The notes: generated from the letters alone by a model not told the origin. Shown: positions 1 to 8,327, numbered from the stretch's first letter. The stretch: 64,000 nt of DNA from Chryseobacterium sp. R2A-55 (GCF_021401085.1 NZ_JACBFP010000001.1:248001-312000), one strand, 5' to 3'. Translations and numbers: made by a program.

Positions 1-797
1 AGGAATTACATCTTTTCCCATCCATCTGGTTGGGATACGAACAGGCGACCTTAAATCTGGAACATGGCGGAAACCTTTATTTTCCAAGCCCTTTCACCGA
101 GGGAAAATCTTCCATAAAAATCAACGGCTTAATCTGGATGGGAAATCCGGATTTCATGCAGAAGCAAATCGAAGAAAAGCTGCAGCTCGGTTTCGATTGC
201 ATCAAAATGAAAATCGGTACAGATTGGAATGCTGAGAAAGAAATCATAAAAAAGCTGCGGGCTCATTTCCCGAAGGAAAAACTTGAACTGAGAGTGGATG
301 CAAATGGTGCATTCACTTTCAGCGAAGCAAAAATCGTGTTGCAGCAACTTTCAGAATTGGGAGTCCACTCGATCGAACAACCGATAAGAGCCGGAAGCCG
401 GAAAACGAATTCCGGAAATGAAATCGCAGAATTATGTGCGGAAACACCGGTTCCCATCGCTCTGGATGAGGAATTAATCGGCATATTGGATTCTAAAGAA
501 AAGAACGCGCTTTTGGAAAACATCCAACCTCAATATATTATTCTGAAACCATCTCTAATCGGAGGTTTTTCAGGTACAGATGAATGGATTTCACTGGCTG
601 AAAAAATGGGAATCGGCTGGTGGATTACTTCAGCTTTGGAAAGTAATATCGGTTTAAACGCAATTGCACAGTACACGTTCACCAAGAATCCCAAAATTCC
701 GCAAGGATTGGGAACCGGTGGACTTTTTACCAATAATTTTGAGTCCGGTTTGAAATTAATTGGTGATCAACTTTCATTCGTGGGTAATATACTTTGA
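1..797 (+). CDS. menC: o-succinylbenzoate synthase, 5' end cut by window edge
   Basis: Enolase-superfamily enzyme that dehydrates SHCHC to o-succinylbenzoate in menaquinone synthesis. The open frame (codons from base 3) runs in from outside the window, so the N-terminal capping domain is missing. Visible family signatures in order are a KMKIG segment (about 204-218, the KxK catalytic lysines), a VDANG segment near 295 (first metal ligand), EQP near 376 (second metal ligand), DEE near 466 (third metal ligand) and LKPS near 542 (the opposing catalytic lysine). All expected catalytic residues of the barrel are present. An apparent TTG at 30 is internal, because the reading frame upstream encodes conserved-looking residues. 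Other enolase-superfamily members such as dipeptide epimerases are possible, but the motif spacing fits MenC. No terminator was seen downstream. Confidence 0.88.
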   Translation, partial: ELHLFPSIWLGYEQATLNLEHGGNLYFPSPFTEGKSSIKINGLIWMGNPDFMQKQIEEKLQLGFDCIKMKIGTDWNAEKEIIKKLRAHFPKEKLELRVDANGAFTFSEAKIVLQQLSELGVHSIEQPIRAGSRKTNSGNEIAELCAETPVPIALDEELIGILDSKEKNALLENIQPQYIILKPSLIGGFSGTDEWISLAEKMGIGWWITSALESNIGLNAIAQYTFTKNPKIPQGLGTGGLFTNNFESGLKLIGDQLSFVGNIL

Positions 798-824
798 TTT
801 GGCCAGAAATACCTGCGGACCAAT

Positions 825-1090
825 CTATTTAACTCATATCCTTCAGTTTTAAGCTGATATTCTTCAGTTTTAAACATATAAATTTCAGCTTTAAACATAT
901 AAAACATAGCTTTAACCTTCTTTTTTATGCTTTAAACGTCATTTATTATGCTTTAAGCATATAAATTTCAGCTTTAAACATATAAAATATAGCTTTAAAC
1001 GTCATTTTTGATGCTTTAACCTTCTTTTTATATGCTTTAACCAAATAAATTACAGCTTTATCCATATAAAACTTAGCCTAAAACTGATAT
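825..1090. repeat. 21-bp tandem repeat array, about 12 units
   Basis: A G inside a core like AGCTTTAAACATATAAA recurs at 846, 867, 888, 909, 929, 950, 971, 992, 1013, 1034, 1055 and 1076, so ten of the eleven steps are exactly 21 bp and one is 20. Units fall into types that differ in their second half (ACATATAAA, ACGTCATTT, ACCTTCTTT). There are no spacers, so this is not a CRISPR. A 21-bp period equals two helical turns and also seven codons, but every frame has stops. The array ends exactly where the broken response-regulator gene on the minus strand stops. Confidence 0.9.
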
Positions 1091-1329
1091 TTATAAATCC
1101 TGAACTTCTGTTCTAATCCGGGTCTGTATATCATTGACAAGCGAAAGATCTGGCAGCTTGATATCAATCAAGTCCACATCAGGTTTGCAGATAGACAGAT
1201 CGCGAATCGCTACCCGACTCCCTCAAAAAACTGACCCACGCAAAGAAGCTCTTCTTCGAAATCAACAATTTCCTTCAATGCATTATTATAGTATCGGTTG
1301 TCCTCCACGATGGCTATTCTGATTGACAT
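1091..1329 (-). pseudogene. response-regulator receiver domain remnant, frameshifted and truncated
   Basis: On the minus strand an ATG at 1329 opens a frame reading MSIRIAIVEDN and continuing through NALKEIVDFEEELLCVGQF, typical of the first strand and helix of a receiver domain, including the acidic ED pair. The frame hits TAG at 1212. Shifting frame near there restores AIRDLSICKPDVDLIDIKLPD, the segment carrying the phospho-acceptor aspartate, and that frame ends at TAA (1093-1091). The rest of the receiver domain and any LuxR/LytTR output domain are missing. About 65 residues remain of a protein normally near 200. The break point is the edge of the 21-bp array. Confidence 0.75.
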
Positions 1330-1558
1330 TTCTAAAGTTTTGAAAAGGCAAATCCCCGCTAAAAACAAAACACACACAATCACCCTTTTGTGTGATATAT
1401 CAGAATTGCATGGATGTTTTTGTTCCGATAAAAATAACCCTTTTGGGGTATTGCACAGAAATTATCAATAACAGACATTTGAACGCTTTTTGACCCAAAA
1501 AAATAAAGGAAAGCCCTTTACCCAATTAATCAAAAAAATTTAAAACCTTAAGACACAC
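1330..1558. other. leader region of the envelope operon
   Basis: No coding sequence is visible. The segment is AT-rich and contains short imperfect hairpins around CAATCACCCTTTTGTGTGAT and ACCCTTTTGGGGT (about 1379-1455). It should hold the promoter for the operon starting at 1559, but no convincing TAnnTTTG element was found. Confidence 0.4.
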
Positions 1559-2794
1559 ATGATGAGAAAATCTACCCTTTTATTGGCAATTTTTTGCACT
1601 GTTTTATTTTATGCGCAAAAATATTCCACTTCAAAAAAAGACTCTGTGAGCATTGATTACCGGAGAAGTTCCCTTTCAACTTTCATGCTGGACAATAAAT
1701 CCATCGAATATGACGAAGCAGTGCAGAATGCATTTATGACCAAATTCACCCCGGATAAATACAATAACCACAATTTACCTGATAATACCCGGTTAATTCC
1801 GAAGAATGCTTTGAACATTGATGATGTAAAATATATCGAGAATTACCTCAATGAACAGAAAATCGGAAACGAACTGGTAGCAAAATGGTTCAATCGAAGT
1901 AAAGAAGGTGCATTTAATGCCGATTTGGTGCTGAAGCGGGGCTTTTATGATGCCAAGGAACTGGACCGAAAAATCGCGCAGAACACCTCCCGTGGAGAAT
2001 CATCTCTCGGGGATAAGGGTGCTGAGTTAATTGACAATACTTTCGTCATTGTCATGAAATCCAATTATACCAACAAGGAAAGTATCGCCAAAGGTCTTGG
2101 AGCGGGACTTTCACTGCTTTCACAGAGTTTTCTGCAAGAAGGAAACCAGCTTGCGTCTTCGCTGACCGACCTGACAAAACTGACCACCGACACTTTCGGC
2201 AAAGGTTTCTGGGTAGGAACCAAATCCTACCTCTTCAAGCTTGTTTGGGATGCAGATACCAGAGATCGCTTCTACAATGAACTTTGGGCAGACAACCAAT
2301 CGATTACCCCGGAAAAAAAGGCTGCTTTTGATAACGCAGATTTTTTTAAAGTGAAATTTGTGGGCCAAACAAAAACCGGAGCAGATATTCAGTCCACCAC
2401 ACTTTCCGGCAAATCAAACGAGCAGCTGGTGGAAAGAGCCACCATCAAATCATTTGACAAGGCCATCAACAACCTTCAAAGATCCTATGATGTTTTCTCT
2501 GTAAAAATCCCAGTATTCACAGTAGATCCTGTCATCACCATTAAAGCCGGCATGAAAGAGGGTATAGACAAGAAATCAAAATTTGATGTTTTAGAGCGTG
2601 TCATCAAAGAGGATGGCTCAGAAGAGCTGGTTGTAGTAGGGAAAATGAAAGTGGACACGGACTATCCGATCTGGGACAACAGATATGGTGCAGATGAGGA
2701 AAATCCAAACCAAGAAGTAGATGTAACCGTGTTAAGGGTGAGCAAAATGAAAGGCGAAATTGTTCCGGGAATGTTATTAATGCAAACAAACTAA
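1559..2794 (+). CDS. secreted protein of unknown function, first gene of envelope operon
   Basis: 411 residues. The first 20 residues form a signal peptide (basic start, hydrophobic core, cut after YAQ). No catalytic motif is recognised. The middle (about residues 120-300) contains the segments NTFVIVMKSNY and YLFKLVWD, resembling uncharacterised secreted Bacteroidota proteins known only as hypotheticals. The C-terminal 90 residues read like a small beta-barrel: ITIKAGMKEGIDKKSKFDVLE, then VVGKMKVD, WDNRYG, and finally VPGMLLMQ. That pattern is reminiscent of the SH3-like C-terminal domain of FlgT-type proteins, which is an inference from pattern only. It starts a run of six same-strand genes; the next begins 16 bp later. 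Two ATGs occur in tandem at 1559 and 1562, and either could serve as the start. Confidence 0.75.
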   Translation: MMRKSTLLLAIFCTVLFYAQKYSTSKKDSVSIDYRRSSLSTFMLDNKSIEYDEAVQNAFMTKFTPDKYNNHNLPDNTRLIPKNALNIDDVKYIENYLNEQKIGNELVAKWFNRSKEGAFNADLVLKRGFYDAKELDRKIAQNTSRGESSLGDKGAELIDNTFVIVMKSNYTNKESIAKGLGAGLSLLSQSFLQEGNQLASSLTDLTKLTTDTFGKGFWVGTKSYLFKLVWDADTRDRFYNELWADNQSITPEKKAAFDNADFFKVKFVGQTKTGADIQSTTLSGKSNEQLVERATIKSFDKAINNLQRSYDVFSVKIPVFTVDPVITIKAGMKEGIDKKSKFDVLERVIKEDGSEELVVVGKMKVDTDYPIWDNRYGADEENPNQEVDVTVLRVSKMKGEIVPGMLLMQTN

Positions 2795-2810
2795 AATACA
2801 ATAAATTACT

Positions 2811-3311
2811 ATGAAAAAATTAATCCTAATTTTTATCTTGTTTCTATCTGTTAAATCTTTTGCACAGAATGGAAAGAATGACAAAAACACCAGGGAATGG
2901 AAATATGAAATTGAATGTGCCGGTGTGGGCCAAGACGGAAGTTATCTGGTAAGGGTTTTCTCTTTCGAAAAAACAAGGAAATTAGTCATTGAACAGGCAA
3001 AGAAAAATGCAGTACATGGTGTAATTTTCAAAGGATTCATCGGAAACGCCAATTGCGGATCCCAAAAACCACTGGCCAAAAACCCTAACGCAGAAGCCGA
3101 AAATGAGCATTTCTTCAACAATTTCTTTATGGACGGAGGAAAATACATGAAATATGTGACACTCTCTACCGACGGAAATGTAGATCCAAAAGATATCGTG
3201 AAAGTAGGAAAAGAATACAAACTCGGTATCATTGTAACCGTTTCAAAAGATCTACTCAGAAAAGATCTGGAAGCTGCCGGAATCATCAAGAGTTTCTCCT
3301 CCATGTTCTAA
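2811..3311 (+). CDS. small secreted protein of unknown function, envelope operon gene 2
   Basis: 166 residues with a signal peptide ending SFAQ (about residue 19). The mature part carries the pattern DGSYLVRVFSF, then a helix rich in Lys and Ala (QAKKNAVHGVIFKGF), a cysteine, and a FFNNFFMDGG segment. The same order appears in the next gene (DGNLLVKVS, ALKTALNDIFLKGI, Cys, LLAFFSNEG), so the two are tandem paralogues. The arrangement 'strand, Ala-rich helix, VIFKG' recalls LPP20/FlgT-like domains that partner CsgG-type proteins, but this is inference. A 93-bp gap separates it from the next gene with no terminator seen. Confidence 0.72.
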   Translation: MKKLILIFILFLSVKSFAQNGKNDKNTREWKYEIECAGVGQDGSYLVRVFSFEKTRKLVIEQAKKNAVHGVIFKGFIGNANCGSQKPLAKNPNAEAENEHFFNNFFMDGGKYMKYVTLSTDGNVDPKDIVKVGKEYKLGIIVTVSKDLLRKDLEAAGIIKSFSSMF

Positions 3312-3404
3312 AAAATAACCGGCCGAAGCGAAATCCGGGAAAAAACCCGAAAAGAAAATTTCTTCCAAAAAAAGTATCGGCCCAAAAACCAAAATTATCG
3401 GAAA

Positions 3405-3881
3405 ATGAAAAAATTAATACTTATTGTCTCCGCACTTGTTTTTCTGAGCAGCTGTCAAACATACAAGCCAGAATTTGACTTAGGGAATTATTCCCTAAAA
3501 ACCACCGGCATTAGAAATGAGCTCGACGGGAACCTCCTGGTAAAAGTCTCCGCACGCGGAACCACTTATGAAGAAGTGAAAGCTAACGCACTGAAAACCG
3601 CGCTCAACGATATTTTCTTAAAAGGCATCGATCAAGGTCCGAAAGACTGCATCAAACTCCCGCTTTTCCAAAACAGACAGGATGCTCCCGAAACGAAACA
3701 ATGGCTGCTTGCCTTCTTTTCAAACGAAGGCAATGTGGGCGATTATGCATCCATCTACCGGGAATTTGCCACTTATGAACAAAAGCGCGACTTAAAATAT
3801 ACCCAAAACCAAGCACTAAGTTTTGAAGTCCTGATTAAATACAGTGCTTTGGAAGGTTTGGTAAAAAGACTTAACCCATAA
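3405..3881 (+). CDS. lipoprotein, paralogue of the preceding gene
   Basis: 158 residues. The start MKKLILIVSALVFLSSCQ is a lipoprotein signal with the lipobox cysteine at residue 17, so the protein should be lipid-anchored, probably to the outer membrane. The mature part aligns with the previous protein through DGNLLVKVSARG, ALKTALNDIFLKGI, a conserved cysteine and LLAFFSNEGN. One copy is soluble and the other membrane-anchored, which suggests duplicated subunits with different locations. It ends 3 bp before the next start, so translational coupling is likely. No function is known. Confidence 0.75.
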   Translation: MKKLILIVSALVFLSSCQTYKPEFDLGNYSLKTTGIRNELDGNLLVKVSARGTTYEEVKANALKTALNDIFLKGIDQGPKDCIKLPLFQNRQDAPETKQWLLAFFSNEGNVGDYASIYREFATYEQKRDLKYTQNQALSFEVLIKYSALEGLVKRLNP

Positions 3882-3884
3882 ACT

Positions 3885-4835
3885 ATGAAAAAGAAATTAT
3901 TACCGATTGCGCTAGTGTTGATTGCCCAATCATTTTTTGCACAAGGTGCAAAAAAACCAATCCTAATGCTTTTCCCGGAAGACACTTGGTGTACCAGAAA
4001 CGGATTTATGGAAAAAGATGGAAATGGTGAAGACCAATGTAATTACACCAGAGCTTTCAAAGAAAGTGATGAACTCACCTTGGTGATGAGCAAAATTGGT
4101 GAAATTTTCACAGACCGAACCGATGGGAAATTCAACATCAGAGCATTTGCCCAGAACCAGAAAATCCAGTCTAAAACAAATGCCAGAGCTGCCCTGGAAG
4201 GCAAAGACGGGTCACAAATCAAGACTTCCGCCGTGAATGATTTGGTTTCCGGGCAAAGCAATTTTGATTTGGGGATCTATGTGAATTTCTATTTTGCGAA
4301 AGAAGGTCCGAAAAATTCTTTGAAATTTGACTTTAATGCCAAAGATAATTACACCGGCGAGCAAGTTGCCAGCTCACCTGACTTAGTCGGAAAATCAACC
4401 TATTCTTCCGATATTCTTTCCATGGTAGCAGAAACCATCAATAACAAAGTAGATCCATTTTTTAATCAGATTGAAAACTACTTTACCGATATGGCAGAAA
4501 ATGGAAGAAAAGCGCAGTTTGTGTTTGGCCTCTTCAATGATATGAAAGAGGACTTCGAAACCGAAATAAACGGGCAGACTCTTGATAACCATATTGAAGA
4601 TTGGTTCGCCAGCAACGCGGTGAAGGGAAAATACAATCTCACAGAATCTTCGGAAGTGATGCTCAATTTCGAAGAAGTGAGAATCCCGGTTTTTGATGCA
4701 AACGGACGTGCGGTAAGTGCCGATATTTTTGCGAGAGGAATCAAGAAAACATTCGAAGCAGCCCCATACAATTTCAAAGTAACCGTGAAAAGAACAGGAA
4801 TGGGCAAAACATCAATCTACTTTTCAAAAAAATAA
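3885..4835 (+). CDS. secreted protein resembling the DUF6175 family
   Basis: 316 residues with a signal peptide ending FFAQG (about residue 20). The mature N-terminus KPILMLFPEDTWCTRNGF is the recognisable feature. From memory it matches Bacteroidota proteins catalogued as DUF6175, whose function is unknown. The opening 'ILMLFPED' strand also looks like the first strand of CsgG/LpoB-type domains (usually VAVLPFED), a structural guess. Later segments include a possible CsgG-like middle (DLGIYVNFYFAKEG, KFDFNAKDNYTGEQVASS) and a C-terminal VTVKRTGMGKTSIYF strand. Embedded in the operon between the lipoprotein and a second CsgG-like gene, 4 bp from the latter. Confidence 0.7.
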   Translation: MKKKLLPIALVLIAQSFFAQGAKKPILMLFPEDTWCTRNGFMEKDGNGEDQCNYTRAFKESDELTLVMSKIGEIFTDRTDGKFNIRAFAQNQKIQSKTNARAALEGKDGSQIKTSAVNDLVSGQSNFDLGIYVNFYFAKEGPKNSLKFDFNAKDNYTGEQVASSPDLVGKSTYSSDILSMVAETINNKVDPFFNQIENYFTDMAENGRKAQFVFGLFNDMKEDFETEINGQTLDNHIEDWFASNAVKGKYNLTESSEVMLNFEEVRIPVFDANGRAVSADIFARGIKKTFEAAPYNFKVTVKRTGMGKTSIYFSKK

Positions 4836-4839
4836 AGTC

Positions 4840-5772
4840 ATGAAAACAATAAAATTAATCGCACTTATTCTGGCATTCGCTCCGTTGGGCTTTTTTGCTC
4901 AAGATGACACCGGCATCGAAATTTCCACCGCAGCGGGTTCTAGTGATTTAGCACAAACCTATTCAAGCCTTATTGAGAATAAACTGGGAAGCCTGCTCGC
5001 CCAAAACGGAATCGTTCGTGGAATTAATTCTCAATTCGAAATATCAACCGATTTTAATGTTTTGAACACCAAAACGGCCGGTGGAGCACCGCCGATGTAC
5101 ATTTACGAAATTATGTTCACCACAAAAATCATGAATATTGTGGACAAAAACACCTACGCACAGGTGTCTAAAGTATCAAACGGTGTGGGAAATACTTTGG
5201 CAAAAGCAGTGAATAACGCCATCAACCAAATGAATTTCGATACACCAGAATATCACAATTTCTTAGCCTCCGCCAAAACAAAGATCGTAGATTATTATGC
5301 GAAAAATTGCTCCACGATTATCAATGAAGTAAACATGCTCGAAAAAACAAATCAGTACGATTTTGCGCTCTATAAACTTACTTCAATTCCATCTGCAGCA
5401 AAAAGCTGCTATTCCCAGGCAATGGCAAAAGCACAGGCGGTATATGTGAAGAAAATAAATTATGAATGTAAATCCAATCTTGCACAGGCAAAAATGGAAT
5501 GGAGCAAAAATCCTAATGCCGAAGGTGCAGAAGCCGCTACTGCTTATCTGTCGCAGATTGACCCAAGTTCATCATGTTTCAAGGAGGTGGAAACATTTTC
5601 AAAATCAGTCGGGGCAAGAATGAAAGAAATCGACGGCAGAGAATGGAACGTCTATTATGAAAAAGAAGTGGGTCTGGAAAAAGACAGAATCCAAGCCATC
5701 AAAGAAATCGGAAAAGCTTTCGGTGCGGGACAACCGAAACAAGTAATCCATAACACCAAAATAAAGTTATAG
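4840..5772 (+). CDS. secreted CsgG/LPP20-like protein of unknown function
   Basis: 310 residues with a signal peptide ending FFAQD (about residue 21). The first half has the order typical of CsgG-like folds: a helix (YSSLIENKLGSLLAQNGIV), strands (EISTDFNVLNTK, YIYEIMFTTKIMNIVDKNTYAQVSK), then an Ala-rich helix GNTLAKAVNNAINQM. The second half is helical, with two regions like a tetratricopeptide pair (TNQYDFALYKLTSIP, AYLSQIDPSSSCFKEVETF) and a few cysteines. The fold assignment is inferred from pattern, not from a search. Starts 4 bp after the DUF6175-like gene and ends 1 bp before the barrel gene, so the three are almost certainly cotranscribed. Confidence 0.68.
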   Translation: MKTIKLIALILAFAPLGFFAQDDTGIEISTAAGSSDLAQTYSSLIENKLGSLLAQNGIVRGINSQFEISTDFNVLNTKTAGGAPPMYIYEIMFTTKIMNIVDKNTYAQVSKVSNGVGNTLAKAVNNAINQMNFDTPEYHNFLASAKTKIVDYYAKNCSTIINEVNMLEKTNQYDFALYKLTSIPSAAKSCYSQAMAKAQAVYVKKINYECKSNLAQAKMEWSKNPNAEGAEAATAYLSQIDPSSSCFKEVETFSKSVGARMKEIDGREWNVYYEKEVGLEKDRIQAIKEIGKAFGAGQPKQVIHNTKIKL

Positions 5773-5773
5773 C

Positions 5774-6382
5774 ATGAAAAAACTATTTTTAAGACTTTTC
5801 ACACTTATTGCATTCATGATGTTCACCGGTACTCAGGCGCAGAAAACCAGCAAGTACAAAAAAAGCTCAGGTCCAGAATTTAAATTTGGGGCGCTGGTTG
5901 GTGCAAACTATGCCAACATGAGCGGTTGGGATTCTTCTGAAACCGATCCCAAAGGTATCTTTGGAATCAACGCCGGAATGTATACTTACTATCAATTCAG
6001 TGAAAAAATAGGTCTGCAACTGGAAGTATCCTATGCAAATTTCGGATCCGATGTGAAACTTAAAGCTTCAGGGACCACCTTAAGGGAAAGAATTGATTAT
6101 GTAGCAATCCCACTTCTCTTGAAGCCGCGATTTGATAATTTTTACCTTACTGCGGGACCTCAATTAATGATTATGCTGTCTGCAAAAGAAGACGGACACG
6201 ATATCAAAGATAGTTTGAACAACACAGATTTCGGTTTGACGGGCGGTTTGGGATATTACTTCACCGATAATTTTGGTATTGATTTAAGGTATGTTCACGG
6301 AATGTCAGACATTTTTAAAGACAGTCCTTATGAAAAATTAACCAACACTGCATTTGCAGGAAGGATATTCTATCAGTTTTAA
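5774..6382 (+). CDS. outer-membrane beta-barrel protein (PorT-like)
   Basis: 202 residues. Signal peptide of about 22 residues ending TQAQ. The mature part alternates hydrophobic strands and ends on an aromatic residue (AGRIFYQF), typical of outer-membrane barrels. Segments such as FGALVGANYANMSG, GINAGMYTYYQFSEKIGLQLEVSYA and GLTGGLGYYFTDNFGIDLRYVHG are the usual eight-strand PorT/OmpX-like repeats. Last gene of the six-gene operon, 1 bp after the CsgG-like gene, and followed by a strong terminator at 6454. It would provide the outer-membrane component if the operon builds a complex. Confidence 0.8.
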   Translation: MKKLFLRLFTLIAFMMFTGTQAQKTSKYKKSSGPEFKFGALVGANYANMSGWDSSETDPKGIFGINAGMYTYYQFSEKIGLQLEVSYANFGSDVKLKASGTTLRERIDYVAIPLLLKPRFDNFYLTAGPQLMIMLSAKEDGHDIKDSLNNTDFGLTGGLGYYFTDNFGIDLRYVHGMSDIFKDSPYEKLTNTAFAGRIFYQF

Positions 6383-6453
6383 TGGTTGAGCGTTAGTTTA
6401 CCATCTGAAACTATTGATTTCACGTACCTAATAAAAAAAAATCAGATTTACTC

Positions 6454-6494
6454 ATGCACTGCCAAAGTTTAAAACTTTCGCAGTGCATTTTTTG
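6454..6494 (+). terminator. rho-independent terminator of the envelope operon
   Basis: ATGCACTGCCAAAG (6454-6467) pairs with CTTTCGCAGTGCAT (6475-6488) with one mismatch, followed by a run of T. It closes the operon and insulates glnS. Confidence 0.85.
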
Positions 6495-6576
6495 TACACC
6501 GACCAGTCAAATACTGCACCTAGTGCTTTCATGAGATTCCAGATTAGCGGTAGTTTTTCCTTTCCGCAAGAATCCC

Positions 6577-6584
6577 TAAATTTG
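6577..6584 (+). promoter_or_regulatory. -7 promoter element for glnS
   Basis: TAAATTTG matches the Bacteroidota TAnnTTTG element, 19 bp ahead of the glnS ATG. A T-rich -33 region lies around 6553. Confidence 0.65.
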
Positions 6585-6603
6585 CACTCTACAATTCTAA
6601 ACA

Positions 6604-8277
6604 ATGGAAGAAGAAAAAAAAGCCCTCAACTTTATTGAGCAAATCATAGAAGAAGACCTCTCAAACGGATTAGGAAGAGAAAAACTGCGATTCCGCTTTC
6701 CACCTGAACCAAACGGTTATCTGCATGTGGGACATACGAAAGCAATTTGCATTAATTTCGGTTTGGGCGAAAAATACGGGGCGCCCGTGAACCTTCGCTT
6801 TGATGATACCAATCCAGAAAAAGAAGAACAGGAATTTGTGGATTCTATCAAAGCAGATATCGATTGGTTGGGTTTTAAATATGACCGGGAACTTTACGCA
6901 TCTGATTATTTTGACCAACTTTATGATTGGGCAGTTCAAATGATAAAGAACGGGAAAGCTTATGTGGACGAACAATCTTCCGAAGAAATTACCGCACAAA
7001 GAAAAAATCCTTTCGAAGACGGAATTGAATCACCGTTTAGAAACCGACCCATCGAGGAAAGTCTGGAACTGTTTGAGAAAATGAAAAACGGAGAGTTTGC
7101 AGAAGGCACCATGTCACTTCGTGCAAAAATCGACATGAAATCTCCCAACATGAATATGCGGGATCCTGTCATGTACAGAATCCTGAAAAGACCACACCAC
7201 CGAACCGGCGACAAATGGAAAATCTACCCCATGTACGATTGGGCACATGGAGAATCAGACTATATCGAGCAGATTTCGCACTCGCTTTGCTCATTGGAAT
7301 TTGAAAACCACCGTCCACTTTATGATTGGTATCTGGATCAGGTCTATGACAGTTCCAAGGTGAGAAACAAGCAAAGGGAATTCGCCAGAATGAATGTGAC
7401 CTACATGATTACTTCCAAAAGAAAACTGCAGAGACTGGTCGCAGAAAAAGCCGTTACTGGATGGGACGACCCAAGAATGCCTACGATTTCGGGGATGAGA
7501 AGATTAGGATTCACTCCTACTGCCATTAAAAATTTCATTGAAAGGGTTGGCGTTGCCAAAAGAGAAAACATGATCGATGTACAACTTTTGGAATTTTTTG
7601 TGCGAGAAGATTTGAACAAGATTTCAACCAGAGTGATGACCGTGGTAGATCCGGTAAAACTGATCATTGAAAATTATCCGGAAGACCAGGTAGAATGGCT
7701 GGAAACCGAAAATAACCCGGAAGATGAAAATGCCGGAACCCGCAAAATCCCTTTCAGCAGAGAGCTCTATATCGAACGTGAAGATTTTAAAGAAGAAGCC
7801 AACAACAAGTTTTTCCGATTGAAATTAGGCGGAGAAGTTCGTTTGAAATCTGCATACATCATCAAAGCGGAAAGAGTTGAAAAAAATGAAAACGGTGAAA
7901 TTACTGCAATTTATGCAACCTACGATCCGAAATCAAAATCCGGAAGCGGAACCGAAGAAAGCTTAAGAAAAGTAAAGGGCACATTGCACTGGGTCTCTGC
8001 AAAACACGCAATCCCGGTGGAAGTGAGAATTTATAACCGGCTTTTCACCACTCCAGAACCAGATTCGGAAAAGGAAACCGACTTCATGGAGTTCCTCAAT
8101 CCGGAAAGTCTGCAGACCGTGCATGGATTTGCCGAACCAAGCCTCAAAAATGCGGAAATCGGTCAACCGTATCAGTTTCAAAGAATCGGATATTTCACCA
8201 AAGACAGAGATTCCTCCGATGAGAAGTTGGTATTCAACAGAACCGTCACTTTGAAAGACAGCTACAAACCTGAATAG
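6604..8277 (+). CDS. glnS: glutaminyl-tRNA synthetase
   Basis: 557 residues, full family length. Class I aminoacyl-tRNA synthetase that charges tRNA-Gln in the cytoplasm. The HIGH-type motif is PNGYLHVGH (residues 36-44). The catalytic domain has FDDTNPEKE and YDWAHGESDYIE. The KMSKS counterpart reads ITSKRKL (about 267-273). The stretch WDDPRMPTISGMRRLGFTP is diagnostic of GlnRS rather than GluRS, and the C-terminal half is the two-barrel anticodon-binding domain. The first ATG after the promoter is used. Monocistronic: its own promoter lies upstream and a terminator follows at 8300. Confidence 0.96.
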   Translation: MEEEKKALNFIEQIIEEDLSNGLGREKLRFRFPPEPNGYLHVGHTKAICINFGLGEKYGAPVNLRFDDTNPEKEEQEFVDSIKADIDWLGFKYDRELYASDYFDQLYDWAVQMIKNGKAYVDEQSSEEITAQRKNPFEDGIESPFRNRPIEESLELFEKMKNGEFAEGTMSLRAKIDMKSPNMNMRDPVMYRILKRPHHRTGDKWKIYPMYDWAHGESDYIEQISHSLCSLEFENHRPLYDWYLDQVYDSSKVRNKQREFARMNVTYMITSKRKLQRLVAEKAVTGWDDPRMPTISGMRRLGFTPTAIKNFIERVGVAKRENMIDVQLLEFFVREDLNKISTRVMTVVDPVKLIIENYPEDQVEWLETENNPEDENAGTRKIPFSRELYIEREDFKEEANNKFFRLKLGGEVRLKSAYIIKAERVEKNENGEITAIYATYDPKSKSGSGTEESLRKVKGTLHWVSAKHAIPVEVRIYNRLFTTPEPDSEKETDFMEFLNPESLQTVHGFAEPSLKNAEIGQPYQFQRIGYFTKDRDSSDEKLVFNRTVTLKDSYKPE

Positions 8278-8299
8278 ATTTCAGCAAAATGCCATACCA

Positions 8300-8327
8300 A
8301 AAACTTCGGAGTTCCGAAGTTTTTTTG
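8300..8327 (+). terminator. terminator after glnS
   Basis: AAACTTCGGA (8301-8310) and TCCGAAGTTT (8312-8321) form a perfect stem with a one-base spacer, so the inner pairs must open into the loop. A T run follows. Confidence 0.85.

Noticed and set aside
825-1090. CRISPR array
   Set aside because: Units follow one another with no spacers, and no cas gene is near.
1134-1322. Plus-strand open frame as a gene
   Set aside because: It lies on the opposite strand of the response-regulator remnant and shows no domain; the minus strand explains the sequence.
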